Part shown: piece by piece, positions 47,446-54,875 of the stretch
How positions within the stretch are numbered: the stretch's first letter is position 1
How the letters are laid out: each line of letters opens with the position of its first letter
Virus record (IMG/VR): IMGVR_UViG_3300049789_000029
Location: 1-55,910 of that record
Length of the DNA: 55,910 bases
Reading direction: 5' to 3' (one strand)
Origin: a virus
The notes under the pieces: model-generated
The model's database searches: none
What the model was told of the DNA's origin: nothing
The model's input: the letters and a program-made list of their open reading frames with translations, nothing else
Program-made: the position numbers and the translations under genes

Positions 47446-49835
47446 GGCGGATTCTGAGTGTTACAGGTCATCACAGGGAAGTCCGTCTTCTCAACCGGAT
47501 TGGCGTGCAATAGGAATCCGCGCACGCGGCAGAAGCCGACAATGGTAAGACGCACTTGAAACTGATAACCCACGTAAGCCGGTCTTCCAGTCAGAGCTTC
47601 GCATCCTGCCACCGGAGGTTTCGGAGTGATCATCGTGGCGCGGAACGTTTCCTGAAAGGGTTGGATGGGATAACAAATGGGATTGAACACGTCCTCGCAG
47701 GTGTTGCGAGCGCTGCACTGTTTCCATTTGTGCCACGGATACCAGCACGGATCAGAGTCCGGACGGTAATCCAGATAGAAGGCGACTTCACCGGCCATCC
47801 TGTCCACCCACAGTTCGAACGCGATTAGCTCTTTGAGTTCGAACTCTTCTCCCCAGTTGAGAGCCGGGAACTCCATTGACCATTTGACTCGTGTGTCGTC
47901 CGCTTCGAACCGTTCGGACTTGGTGAGTTCCCACAGCATGAACGAGGAGTCCGTATCCGAGAGAGCAATCGCGAAGGCTCGCTCGACATTGTTGATCGTT
48001 CCAACAAGCAACTGCAACACGCTCAAGCCTTGCTGGATTCCCTCCCACGTTGGCGGGTGAGTTTCTCCAAAGGTGCTGATGGGCATGAAGTCCAACGGAA
48101 TCACGGCTGAGTGAATCACGCCTTGAGCCACTTGCCGGGGAAGAGTGGACTGCAACATCCGATTGTTGAAGTTGATTCCCGTGGCGAATCTCAACAGGTC
48201 TGTCTGAGCCAGAGCCAGCACACGGTTTTCGTTCGCACTGAACTGGATGTTTCCCCACTGGCCGAAGTATCGGATGGAAGTCATCGCCGAACGGATTGCC
48301 GGTTCCAGAGATTGGAAGAACAAGTCTCCGTTCACCGGGACAACGGACCTGTCATTGACACTCCCGTTTGCAATCTGCACGACTGATTGAAGCGGCTGAT
48401 TCGCGCTGGTTGAAGCAATCCAATCCGTGCGCGTCACCGGCACAACGAGGTTGTAGACGGTCTTCAGCGTGAAGATGAACAGCCGTCCCTGTCCAAGCGC
48501 TGCATCCAAGTTCGCATTGTGAGAGAGCGCGGTGATGTTTCCAGAACTGTCCGGAACACGGAATCCATCTCCTCCAATCGCCAGCGGATTCTCTGTCACG
48601 TTCAACACCGAATCCCGAAAGTTGTAGGTGCCTGTTCCAGACGGTCCCCCAACGATGTCACCGGCTGAGTATGATCTTCCCTGAGCGTACCACACCCGGC
48701 CCATGTAATAGTCCATCGGTCCAGCGGCAGGAATCTCGTTCTGCCCGTTGATCTGGGAAGCCAGAGCCGTATTTGTGATCCCTCGTGATCGTCTCAGAGT
48801 GGTTCCGTCCCAGAAGAGAGGCAGCGTCTTGTAATCGCCAGCTTGGATAATGAGGAACTCTTCGGCCTGACAAAAATAAAAGTAATCCAAAAATGCGGGC
48901 ATCCCTCCGACGTTGGTTTCATCCGGAGGGAATGACGAGTTGACCAGAAGGAGGTTAATCTGATCGAACAGAATAGATGTGATCTGAGAAGTGAAGGCAG
49001 TGTTACTGAAGGCTCCTGCTGTAGAGCGCACAGCGCAACTCACGCTCACCGTAACAGTCCCTCCTAAAGCGGGTGTCACGAAAGACGGCACTGTAAATAG
49101 GACCGGGGGTCCGACATACGGAGCCAATGGTTGCACGTTCAATCCGCCGTTGGGTTGCACTCCAACGATAACACCGGGCGGCATGTTCTCATTCCTGATC
49201 GTCAAATCCGCAGTCCAATATCCAAGCGAGTTGGCTGGAGGATTGGTGATGTGCAGTGTCGTGTTGGCGGCAGAGATTAAAGTGAAACGATTCGTGATCG
49301 GAACCGTGATGTTGACTGCACCTCGGTACGCTGTGGCCAGAGCAGCGAACACGGTTCCGTTCACAGCCGGTGCGGTGTAGTTCCCCAGCAATCCAATGGA
49401 AGTGTTGGCTTGGGTTCCGGCTTCAACTGTGATGATTGAACCGGGAGGAGCGTTGAGATTCTTCAAATACACTCCAACAGGAAATGGAGTCAGGTTAAAC
49501 GCAGTATCCGAAAGATTGATGGCAACGCCTGTCTCCGGATCAATCTTGTAGATTTTTCCACCCTTAGCCACGATGGGATATGTCGTGCCGTCCGGCGCGT
49601 CATACATGAAGGCACCCTGAAAGATTCCGTCCCCCGCGAACATTCTGCCCTTGAGCTTGTAAGCTGCACGTTGGGTGATGCCTCCGTCTCTGACTGTCGC
49701 GTTGTTCAGCCACGCGAGTTCATTTCGGGAAAGACCGTTCGGGTTGCGCGGGCCTTGGACAGTTGTAACCTTGATGGAGTTGACTCCACCGGAGAAGTCA
49801 ACGCTGCCGTCTGGTTTGCTAACATCGCTTCCCAT
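47442..49835 (-). CDS. Large tail protein, stabilisation/tail-tube-B type
   Basis: The 797-residue protein starts with VDFSGGVNSIKVTTV... and LAWLNNATVRDGGITQRAAY, a pattern I recognise from podovirus tail proteins (P22 gp10-like, T7 gp12-like) that close the portal channel. Inside are beta-rich repeats with YFYFCQAEEFLIIQ, LFWDGTTLRRS and DLFFQSLEPAIRS that suggest a propeller-like fold. Cysteines cluster near the C-terminus (CWYPWHKWKQC). It is the first gene of the leftward tail operon and starts 55 bases from the divergent terminase. Confidence 0.65.
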   Translation of the reverse strand: MGSDVSKPDGSVDFSGGVNSIKVTTVQGPRNPNGLSRNELAWLNNATVRDGGITQRAAYKLKGRMFAGDGIFQGAFMYDAPDGTTYPIVAKGGKIYKIDPETGVAINLSDTAFNLTPFPVGVYLKNLNAPPGSIITVEAGTQANTSIGLLGNYTAPAVNGTVFAALATAYRGAVNITVPITNRFTLISAANTTLHITNPPANSLGYWTADLTIRNENMPPGVIVGVQPNGGLNVQPLAPYVGPPVLFTVPSFVTPALGGTVTVSVSCAVRSTAGAFSNTAFTSQITSILFDQINLLLVNSSFPPDETNVGGMPAFLDYFYFCQAEEFLIIQAGDYKTLPLFWDGTTLRRSRGITNTALASQINGQNEIPAAGPMDYYMGRVWYAQGRSYSAGDIVGGPSGTGTYNFRDSVLNVTENPLAIGGDGFRVPDSSGNITALSHNANLDAALGQGRLFIFTLKTVYNLVVPVTRTDWIASTSANQPLQSVVQIANGSVNDRSVVPVNGDLFFQSLEPAIRSAMTSIRYFGQWGNIQFSANENRVLALAQTDLLRFATGINFNNRMLQSTLPRQVAQGVIHSAVIPLDFMPISTFGETHPPTWEGIQQGLSVLQLLVGTINNVERAFAIALSDTDSSFMLWELTKSERFEADDTRVKWSMEFPALNWGEEFELKELIAFELWVDRMAGEVAFYLDYRPDSDPCWYPWHKWKQCSARNTCEDVFNPICYPIQPFQETFRATMITPKPPVAGCEALTGRPAYVGYQFQVRLTIVGFCRVRGFLLHANPVEKTDFPVMTCNTQNPP

Positions 49836-49890
49836 AACTTGATTCTGATTGGCACGCTACTACCGCACCTGTTAAAGACAAGAACATTGT

Positions 49891-51729
49891 ATGGGACGCA
49901 TTGCCAAGTATGGCGGCTTCTGGCGGGACACGATGCACCCGCTCCAAATCGAATTCGATTGCATTCGGCGCGGAGGAAAATGGTTATCGAAGAACGGACA
50001 GACAACTTACGGTAACGGACTTTTCTTCCACTACAAAGCAGCCATCTCAATCCTGTGGCCAGAAATCGTCTGGCACAAATGGAATGAACTCTTCCTCCAA
50101 GAATACATCACGCACCGAACCATCGGCATCATCGGACCGGCATCTTCCGGCAAGACCAACTCTGCCGCACTGGTGGCTCTCATTGACTACTACCCGTATC
50201 CTGATCAGACAACCATCATCTGCTGTTCCACAACGAAGGAGCGGTTGGAAGATCGTATCTGGGGAGAAATCAAATCTCTGCACCGCCGTGCCAAGGAGCG
50301 CATCTCGTGGCTCCCCGGAAACCTGATTGAAGGAAGGCTCCGCATCATCACTGATCAACGCTCCGCTGTGTTCGAAGGCCGTGACTTCCGCAACGGTCTC
50401 GTTGGCGTGCCGTGCAAGAAGGGAGAGAGCTACATCGGTCTCGGTGATTTTGCCGGTCTCAAGAACAAGCGCGTGCGCCTCTTCGGTGATGAGTTGAGTC
50501 TTCTTCCCCGTGTGTTCGTGGATGCCATTTCCAACTTGGACAAGAACCCGGACTTCAAGGCCGTTGGCATGGGCAATCCGAAGGAGACAACCGACGCGCT
50601 GGGTGTGTTCTGCGAACCGGCTGCGCATCTTGGAGGATGGGACGGCGGAATCGATCAGCTTGCGGAAACCAAGACGTGGGAGACACGTCGTCCAAACGGC
50701 ATCTGTGTTCAACTGGTAGGAACGGATTCTCCGAATTTGGATGGCAAGCTGGGTATTCCGTTGATCACTCAGGAACAGATTGACCGTGACGTTGCCTTCT
50801 ACGGGCTGGAGTCCCAGTGGTTCACGATGATGAATCAGGGCATGATGCCAAAGGGTCAAGGCTCCCGCCGTGTCATCACTCGTCAAATGTGTCTCAAGTT
50901 CGGTGCGATGGAGGAGCCACTGTGGTTGAACCAGCAGCGGACGCGCATCGGCTCTCTGGACGCAGCCTTCCGTGGGACAGGCGGGGACCGCTGTGTCTTC
51001 TGTGAAATCCAATTCGGGCCTGAAGCACTTCCGATGGACGACGGCGCTCTCATCACTTCTATCGTGAATCAGCGTCGCGATGCACCACGGCGAAAGAACA
51101 TTCTCGCTCTGATTGACATGCTCATCGTGCCGGTCAATCCAATCGATTCGGAAATCCCGGAGGATCAGATTGCCAACTTTGTCCGCGCTCAGTGCATGTC
51201 CCGTGGAATTCCGCCTGAGAACTTCTTCTTCGATGCCGGTATGCGCAGTTCGCTGGTCAGTTCGTTCGCTCGACTCTGGTCTCCGAACGTTGTCCCGATT
51301 GATTGCGGTGGGAAGCCTTCAGACCGTCCTGTCTCTTCGCAGATTACGATGCTCTGCAAGGACTACTACTCCAAGTTCGTCACGGAGTTGTGGTACTCCG
51401 TCCGCTACGTCGTGGAAGCCGGACAGTTCCGGGGCATGACAGAGGACGTGATGCTGGAAGGATGCGCTCGCGAATGGACTCGTGTCGGTGCCAACAAGAT
51501 CGAAGTCGAAACCAAGGAGAAGATGAAACAGAAGACGGGACGAAGCCCGGACCTGTTTGACTGTCTTGCCGTGGGAATCGAAGGAGCCAGACGAAGAGGT
51601 TTCGTGATCACCGAAATGGTAAACAAACGCGCCAACAGGCCCAATCCATTTGCTCGCGACTGGAGAGACGAGCTAAAAGAAAAAGCTCTTGGACTGTCAA
51701 AATCCAAGAGCCTCAACTACAAGGCGTGA
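49891..51729 (+). CDS. terL: Terminase large subunit
   Basis: The 612-residue protein contains Walker A GPASSGKT (residues 81-88), Walker B VRLFGDELSLL (~196-206) with the catalytic Glu, and a C-terminal nuclease with GSLDAAFRGTGGD (~354) and SPDLFDCLAVGIEGA. It pumps DNA into the capsid. It is alone on the plus strand, between leftward tail and leftward virion genes, with a separate divergent spacer (49836-49890). No small-terminase gene was recognised next to it. Confidence 0.85.
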   Translation: MGRIAKYGGFWRDTMHPLQIEFDCIRRGGKWLSKNGQTTYGNGLFFHYKAAISILWPEIVWHKWNELFLQEYITHRTIGIIGPASSGKTNSAALVALIDYYPYPDQTTIICCSTTKERLEDRIWGEIKSLHRRAKERISWLPGNLIEGRLRIITDQRSAVFEGRDFRNGLVGVPCKKGESYIGLGDFAGLKNKRVRLFGDELSLLPRVFVDAISNLDKNPDFKAVGMGNPKETTDALGVFCEPAAHLGGWDGGIDQLAETKTWETRRPNGICVQLVGTDSPNLDGKLGIPLITQEQIDRDVAFYGLESQWFTMMNQGMMPKGQGSRRVITRQMCLKFGAMEEPLWLNQQRTRIGSLDAAFRGTGGDRCVFCEIQFGPEALPMDDGALITSIVNQRRDAPRRKNILALIDMLIVPVNPIDSEIPEDQIANFVRAQCMSRGIPPENFFFDAGMRSSLVSSFARLWSPNVVPIDCGGKPSDRPVSSQITMLCKDYYSKFVTELWYSVRYVVEAGQFRGMTEDVMLEGCAREWTRVGANKIEVETKEKMKQKTGRSPDLFDCLAVGIEGARRRGFVITEMVNKRANRPNPFARDWRDELKEKALGLSKSKSLNYKA

Positions 51730-51733
51730 GCGC

Positions 51734-52159
51734 CTATTGCACTGGGGAACCCCGGGCTAAAGCAATTCCCTCCGCGATAGCTCTGGAAATCAACTGAACG
51801 TCCTTCACACGGTCAGCCGGTATCGGAGGTAGATCAACTCCCATGAGCAACAGTGTCGTGGACTGCACGATGATTGTTGCCGTGTCACTTTGAAACTGTT
51901 TGACGGGAAACCGCTGGAGAATCTGCACCACTTCGATGATGTCCAGATTGGTCCGGGTGGACGTGGCAATCTCCATCAAATCGTCGTGCGCCTTGTCGAA
52001 ACCCGGAGCGAGTTGAGGATGATCTTTCAGGGCTGCTTTGGTTCCCCCGTAAGCAGCGGAACGGGCTACGGCTGCCACTCGCTGGGGAGTGATTGTTTTA
52101 CAGCCGGTGAGGGTGAGGATACACGCGCAAGCACTGAGAGCGGCAATGAAGCGTTTCAT
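51734..52159 (-). CDS. Lipoprotein, o-spanin candidate
   Basis: The ATG at 52159 gives 141 residues starting MKRFIAALSACACILTLTGCK, a signal peptide with lipobox LTGC. The mature part is helical (VAAVARSAAYGGTKAALKDH) with a hydrophobic stretch near residue 98 (TIIVQSTTLLLMGVDLPP). It is preceded by a membrane-anchored coiled-coil gene, the arrangement of two-component spanins, but the lipoprotein is longer than usual o-spanins. Confidence 0.45.
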   Translation of the reverse strand: MKRFIAALSACACILTLTGCKTITPQRVAAVARSAAYGGTKAALKDHPQLAPGFDKAHDDLMEIATSTRTNLDIIEVVQILQRFPVKQFQSDTATIIVQSTTLLLMGVDLPPIPADRVKDVQLISRAIAEGIALARGSPVQ

Positions 52160-52191
52160 GCGGGCCGTATTAGACCCGCTGTGAAATCCTG

Positions 52192-52557
52192 TCAACGCTT
52201 CTTTCCGTTCTCCATCGCACGGATGCGGCTCTCGTGATCCTGAAGGATGATGTCCTGTCGCTGGTTGATTTCGTTCTTCACTTCCATCGTAGCTACCAGC
52301 GTCTTCAGTTCAGTGATGGCCGATTGCATCAGCGAGTCAGCAGCCTTTTGATCGGCCTTGTCTTGCTTATACTCGGCATCCCTGTCCTGTTTCTCCTTGT
52401 CATAATTGACCTGTGAGACGAACTGGGTCTTGAGAAAGAGATTGAGTAGGAGCAAGAGAATCGTTCCCACCTTCCACGCAAAATCCAAGCTGGCCTTCTG
52501 GCGTGAACTGATTCTCACTCCTAACGTCGTATCGGTCTTGTCTTCAGGGTGGCTCAT
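52192..52557 (-). CDS. Membrane-anchored coiled-coil protein, i-spanin candidate
   Basis: The 121-residue protein has a short basic N-terminus, one membrane segment (VGTILLLLLNLFLKTQFV, ~30-47) and a charged coiled coil (KEKQDRDAEYKQDKADQKAADS...). This is the topology of an inner-membrane spanin subunit. It precedes a lipoprotein gene in transcription order and overlaps the next upstream gene by 14 bases. Confidence 0.5.
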   Translation of the reverse strand: MSHPEDKTDTTLGVRISSRQKASLDFAWKVGTILLLLLNLFLKTQFVSQVNYDKEKQDRDAEYKQDKADQKAADSLMQSAITELKTLVATMEVKNEINQRQDIILQDHESRIRAMENGKKR

Positions 52558-53098
52558 TTAATGGGTTCCACACTTTTATGCGGATAGGTTCAATGTTTGT
52601 GCCGCTGACATTTCGTGACGTGCGGAAGAACTCTCTGTTGAACAACCGATTGAGAGTGACCGTGTTCGTTCCGCCAACCATCGCCGCTACTGACCACTGC
52701 CGTAAATTCGTAGAACTCCACAGCGTTGTAAAGTTCGTCCCGGACCACGTTACCGTGACTCTATCCGGAGGGTAAAGCGGGTATCTTACCTGTCCGGAGA
52801 AATCACTCTCCACATTTGTCCGGGAAAGCGTCACCGCGTAGAAGTGCGTGTCAAATGTTCCAGCCCAATTCGTTCGATCAATGACGTAGTTGGTGGATGA
52901 GCCGATGGCTGTCTTGTTCGTGAACGTCCATGGCTGGTTCCCATCGTAGAGATAAAAGAAATCTCCCGGAAGAAGCGGAGTAGGGTAACTCCACGTCAAC
53001 TCAACGTGATAGTAGATGTTTGTGTCTTCAGCCGGTGGCGGGGGCTGAACGAGTGCAAACAGTAATGGGGTCGTTGCGCATGTAATCAGCCAGTTCAA
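52544..53098 (-). CDS. Exported protein with Verrucomicrobia-type module
   Basis: The 184-residue protein has a short hydrophobic start (MNWLITCATTPLLFALVQ) and a fibronectin-like beta body (YYHVELTWSYPTPLLPGDFF..., TFDTHFYAVTLSRTNVES). The C-terminal part has LWSSTNLRQW followed by REFFRTSR, the 'STNLxxW...FFR' pattern found in secreted proteins of Verrucomicrobia. It shares this pattern with the products at 10972 and 16258. Confidence 0.55.
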   Translation of the reverse strand: MNWLITCATTPLLFALVQPPPPAEDTNIYYHVELTWSYPTPLLPGDFFYLYDGNQPWTFTNKTAIGSSTNYVIDRTNWAGTFDTHFYAVTLSRTNVESDFSGQVRYPLYPPDRVTVTWSGTNFTTLWSSTNLRQWSVAAMVGGTNTVTLNRLFNREFFRTSRNVSGTNIEPIRIKVWNPLNEPP

Positions 53099-53099
53099 A

Positions 53100-53573
53100 T
53101 CATTTGAAAGCGTAAATTTTCAACTTGTAATTGTTCCAAGAAGCGACGTTCGAACCTTCGATGGATACATCTCCCTCAAATCCCACTCTTGCCGCATCGT
53201 TGAAAAAATAAATGTTCGTCGCATCTGCCCACACTGAAAAGTTAGGAAACCCATCAACAGCAGCCCATGCAGATTCCGTTTGAAGTTCCTGACCTGCTAC
53301 CTTGTTGAGTCCAACGTCATTGATTACGCACACCAACACCATCCGAACAATGCGAGGAACAGAACCTAATCCGTGCGCCGATACGGGTTGGGGTAAGGCC
53401 GTTTGCAAATCGTACAAGCCACTCGTATAACCCGCACCAAGACCATCCGGTGGACCGCCTCCGCCAGCCGCGATTCTTGCGAGTAACGCGAGTTCAATCG
53501 CTTCAGCCTGAGAAATCCCAAGGCAAAGGTAACACTGTGATTCTGCAAATAAGGTGTTCGGATCGATGGCCAT
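53100..53573 (-). CDS. CYxC-module virion-type protein
   Basis: The 157-residue protein starts with MAIDPNTLFAESQCYLCLG, then helical IELALLARIA: the same 30-residue module repeated in the next two genes. After a Gly/Pro linker a beta-rich domain follows (VLVCVINDVGLNKV, NFSVWADATNIYFF). Placed next to the capsid gene, it may be a decoration or tail-spike component anchored by the module. Confidence 0.55.
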   Translation of the reverse strand: MAIDPNTLFAESQCYLCLGISQAEAIELALLARIAAGGGGPPDGLGAGYTSGLYDLQTALPQPVSAHGLGSVPRIVRMVLVCVINDVGLNKVAGQELQTESAWAAVDGFPNFSVWADATNIYFFNDAARVGFEGDVSIEGSNVASWNNYKLKIYAFK

Positions 53574-53577
53574 AGGG

Positions 53578-54111
53578 TTAGGGGTAGACGCAGATTTCGA
53601 CTGAACTCTTGTTCAGCACTCCATCCACCTCCACGGTAGTAAAGGTTTCAACGGTGATTGTGCTTGGGTCTTCGGGAAAGATTGTTGTTGTCTGGAAACT
53701 CGTTCGCGAAATGTTGGCCCATGTCTTGCCGTCCGGAAATCCGTTCACGAGAATGCCGACATACACCCCAACATCACTTCGATTCCACACGATGTTACCA
53801 AGTGTGTTCTCGTACACCGTGGCGACAGGATTATTGGTTCCGGATTGAGAGAGATTGGCGCGGTATCGCTTTGGCACAGCAATCCACTGCTGCATGGGCA
53901 CGTTCCAGTTATAGTAAAAGCCCGTCGCGGTATTGAGGAACGTGGCTGGAGAGTTTGGGGAACTCGGTGCTGATACCGGAGGCGCGGTGCCTGAAGTGAA
54001 CTGAGAAGTTATCTGAGCCAGCAGCGCAAGCTGGAGCGCTTCAGTCTGTGAAATCCCAAGGCACAGATAACACTTGGCCTGCTCGAACAAAGTTTGCGCG
54101 TCAACAGCCAT
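53578..54111 (-). CDS. CYxC-module virion-type protein
   Basis: The start at 54111 (MAVDAQTLFEQAKCYLCLG) is preferred over an ATG at 54123 that would overlap the upstream stop. The 177-residue protein has the CYxC module (residues 1-32), a Ser/Pro/Thr linker, then a beta-rich domain (ATVYENTLGNIVWNRSDVGVYV). It is paralogous in its N-terminus to the 157-residue neighbour. Confidence 0.55.
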   Translation of the reverse strand: MAVDAQTLFEQAKCYLCLGISQTEALQLALLAQITSQFTSGTAPPVSAPSSPNSPATFLNTATGFYYNWNVPMQQWIAVPKRYRANLSQSGTNNPVATVYENTLGNIVWNRSDVGVYVGILVNGFPDGKTWANISRTSFQTTTIFPEDPSTITVETFTTVEVDGVLNKSSVEICVYP

Positions 54112-54112
54112 G

Positions 54113-54454
54113 TCACGTTGCAATCTGAGCCAACAACGACAGTTCCATCATCCTCGCCATGGTCAGTTGTCCGGTGTTGCATACGTAGCACCGGGCCTGA
54201 ACGATCAACGCAGCGGGTGTGACATCGTTGCTTGGATTGTGAGCGATTGAAATTTGTGCCAGTAAGGAGAGCTTCATGATTTCGAAGGCGCTCGCTCCGT
54301 AACAAGCGTAGCACACTCCTTGCGTTAAAAGACTTTGAGCATCTGTTGCCATAGCTATTTGTGCCAGTAGTTCAAGCTCTAGCTGTTCATCCTCCGTCAA
54401 CCCGTAACACCCAAAGCATTTCGCAGCGCTAAGTAACTGGGATGGATCAGCCAC
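54113..54454 (-). CDS. Protein made of three tandem CYxC modules
   Basis: The 113-residue protein consists of three copies of one motif: LLSAAKCFGCYG...LELLAQIA (1-34), LLTQGVCYACYG...LSLLAQIS (35-69) and LIVQARCYVCNTG...LSLLAQIA (70-113). Each has a CxxC pair and a Leu-rich helix. The module also starts the two following proteins. It may be an assembly or anchoring unit of the virion; the cysteines could bind metal or form disulphides. Confidence 0.6.
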   Translation of the reverse strand: MADPSQLLSAAKCFGCYGLTEDEQLELELLAQIAMATDAQSLLTQGVCYACYGASAFEIMKLSLLAQISIAHNPSNDVTPAALIVQARCYVCNTGQLTMARMMELSLLAQIAT

Positions 54455-54458
54455 AGGA

Positions 54459-54788
54459 TCATTCCATCATCCCGCCCATTTCTGAGTCTGAACCCTCGCT
54501 CGCTTCTCCGTAGGATTTCTGGTCCCCACCGGACTTTTTCTCAGGAGCGTAGGACACTTCCACTTCGTCATCGTGAATCGCATCTATCTTGAGCACGATT
54601 TCATCTCCCGGCTTGAAGTCCTTCCCCGCCAGAATCGATTTTGGAAGGAGACCGCGTGCCGGTTCTGATTCCTCTTCGTGTGGTTCTTCTCCTTCGGGAG
54701 CGGAAGCTTCCGATTCCGGGGACGGGGTTTCAGCCGGTGCCTGTGCGGGCATCGCCGCATCCGAGTAAGGGTCTGTGTCGTTTGGCAT
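54459..54788 (-). CDS. Acidic disordered protein with small beta domain
   Basis: The 109-residue protein has an acidic Pro/Glu-rich N-terminal half (SPESEASAPEGEEPHEEES) and a compact centre (LPKSILAGKDFKPGDEIVLKID) followed by VEVSYAPEKK. This small domain commonly follows the capsid gene in phages I have seen annotated only as hypothetical. It could be a head-decoration or folding accessory. Confidence 0.55.
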   Translation of the reverse strand: MPNDTDPYSDAAMPAQAPAETPSPESEASAPEGEEPHEEESEPARGLLPKSILAGKDFKPGDEIVLKIDAIHDDEVEVSYAPEKKSGGDQKSYGEASEGSDSEMGGMME

Positions 54789-54875
54789 GGTGTGACTTCT
54801 GCGAACGTTTCCGAAAATCCCCCGGCTCCAGCCACCACGAAGGAGCCGGGGGCAACCAACTCAACACCAATCAGG

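Noticed and set aside
50047-51012. 321-codon minus-strand frame opposite the terminase
   Set aside because: Shadow of the terminase gene, which carries Walker and nuclease motifs.
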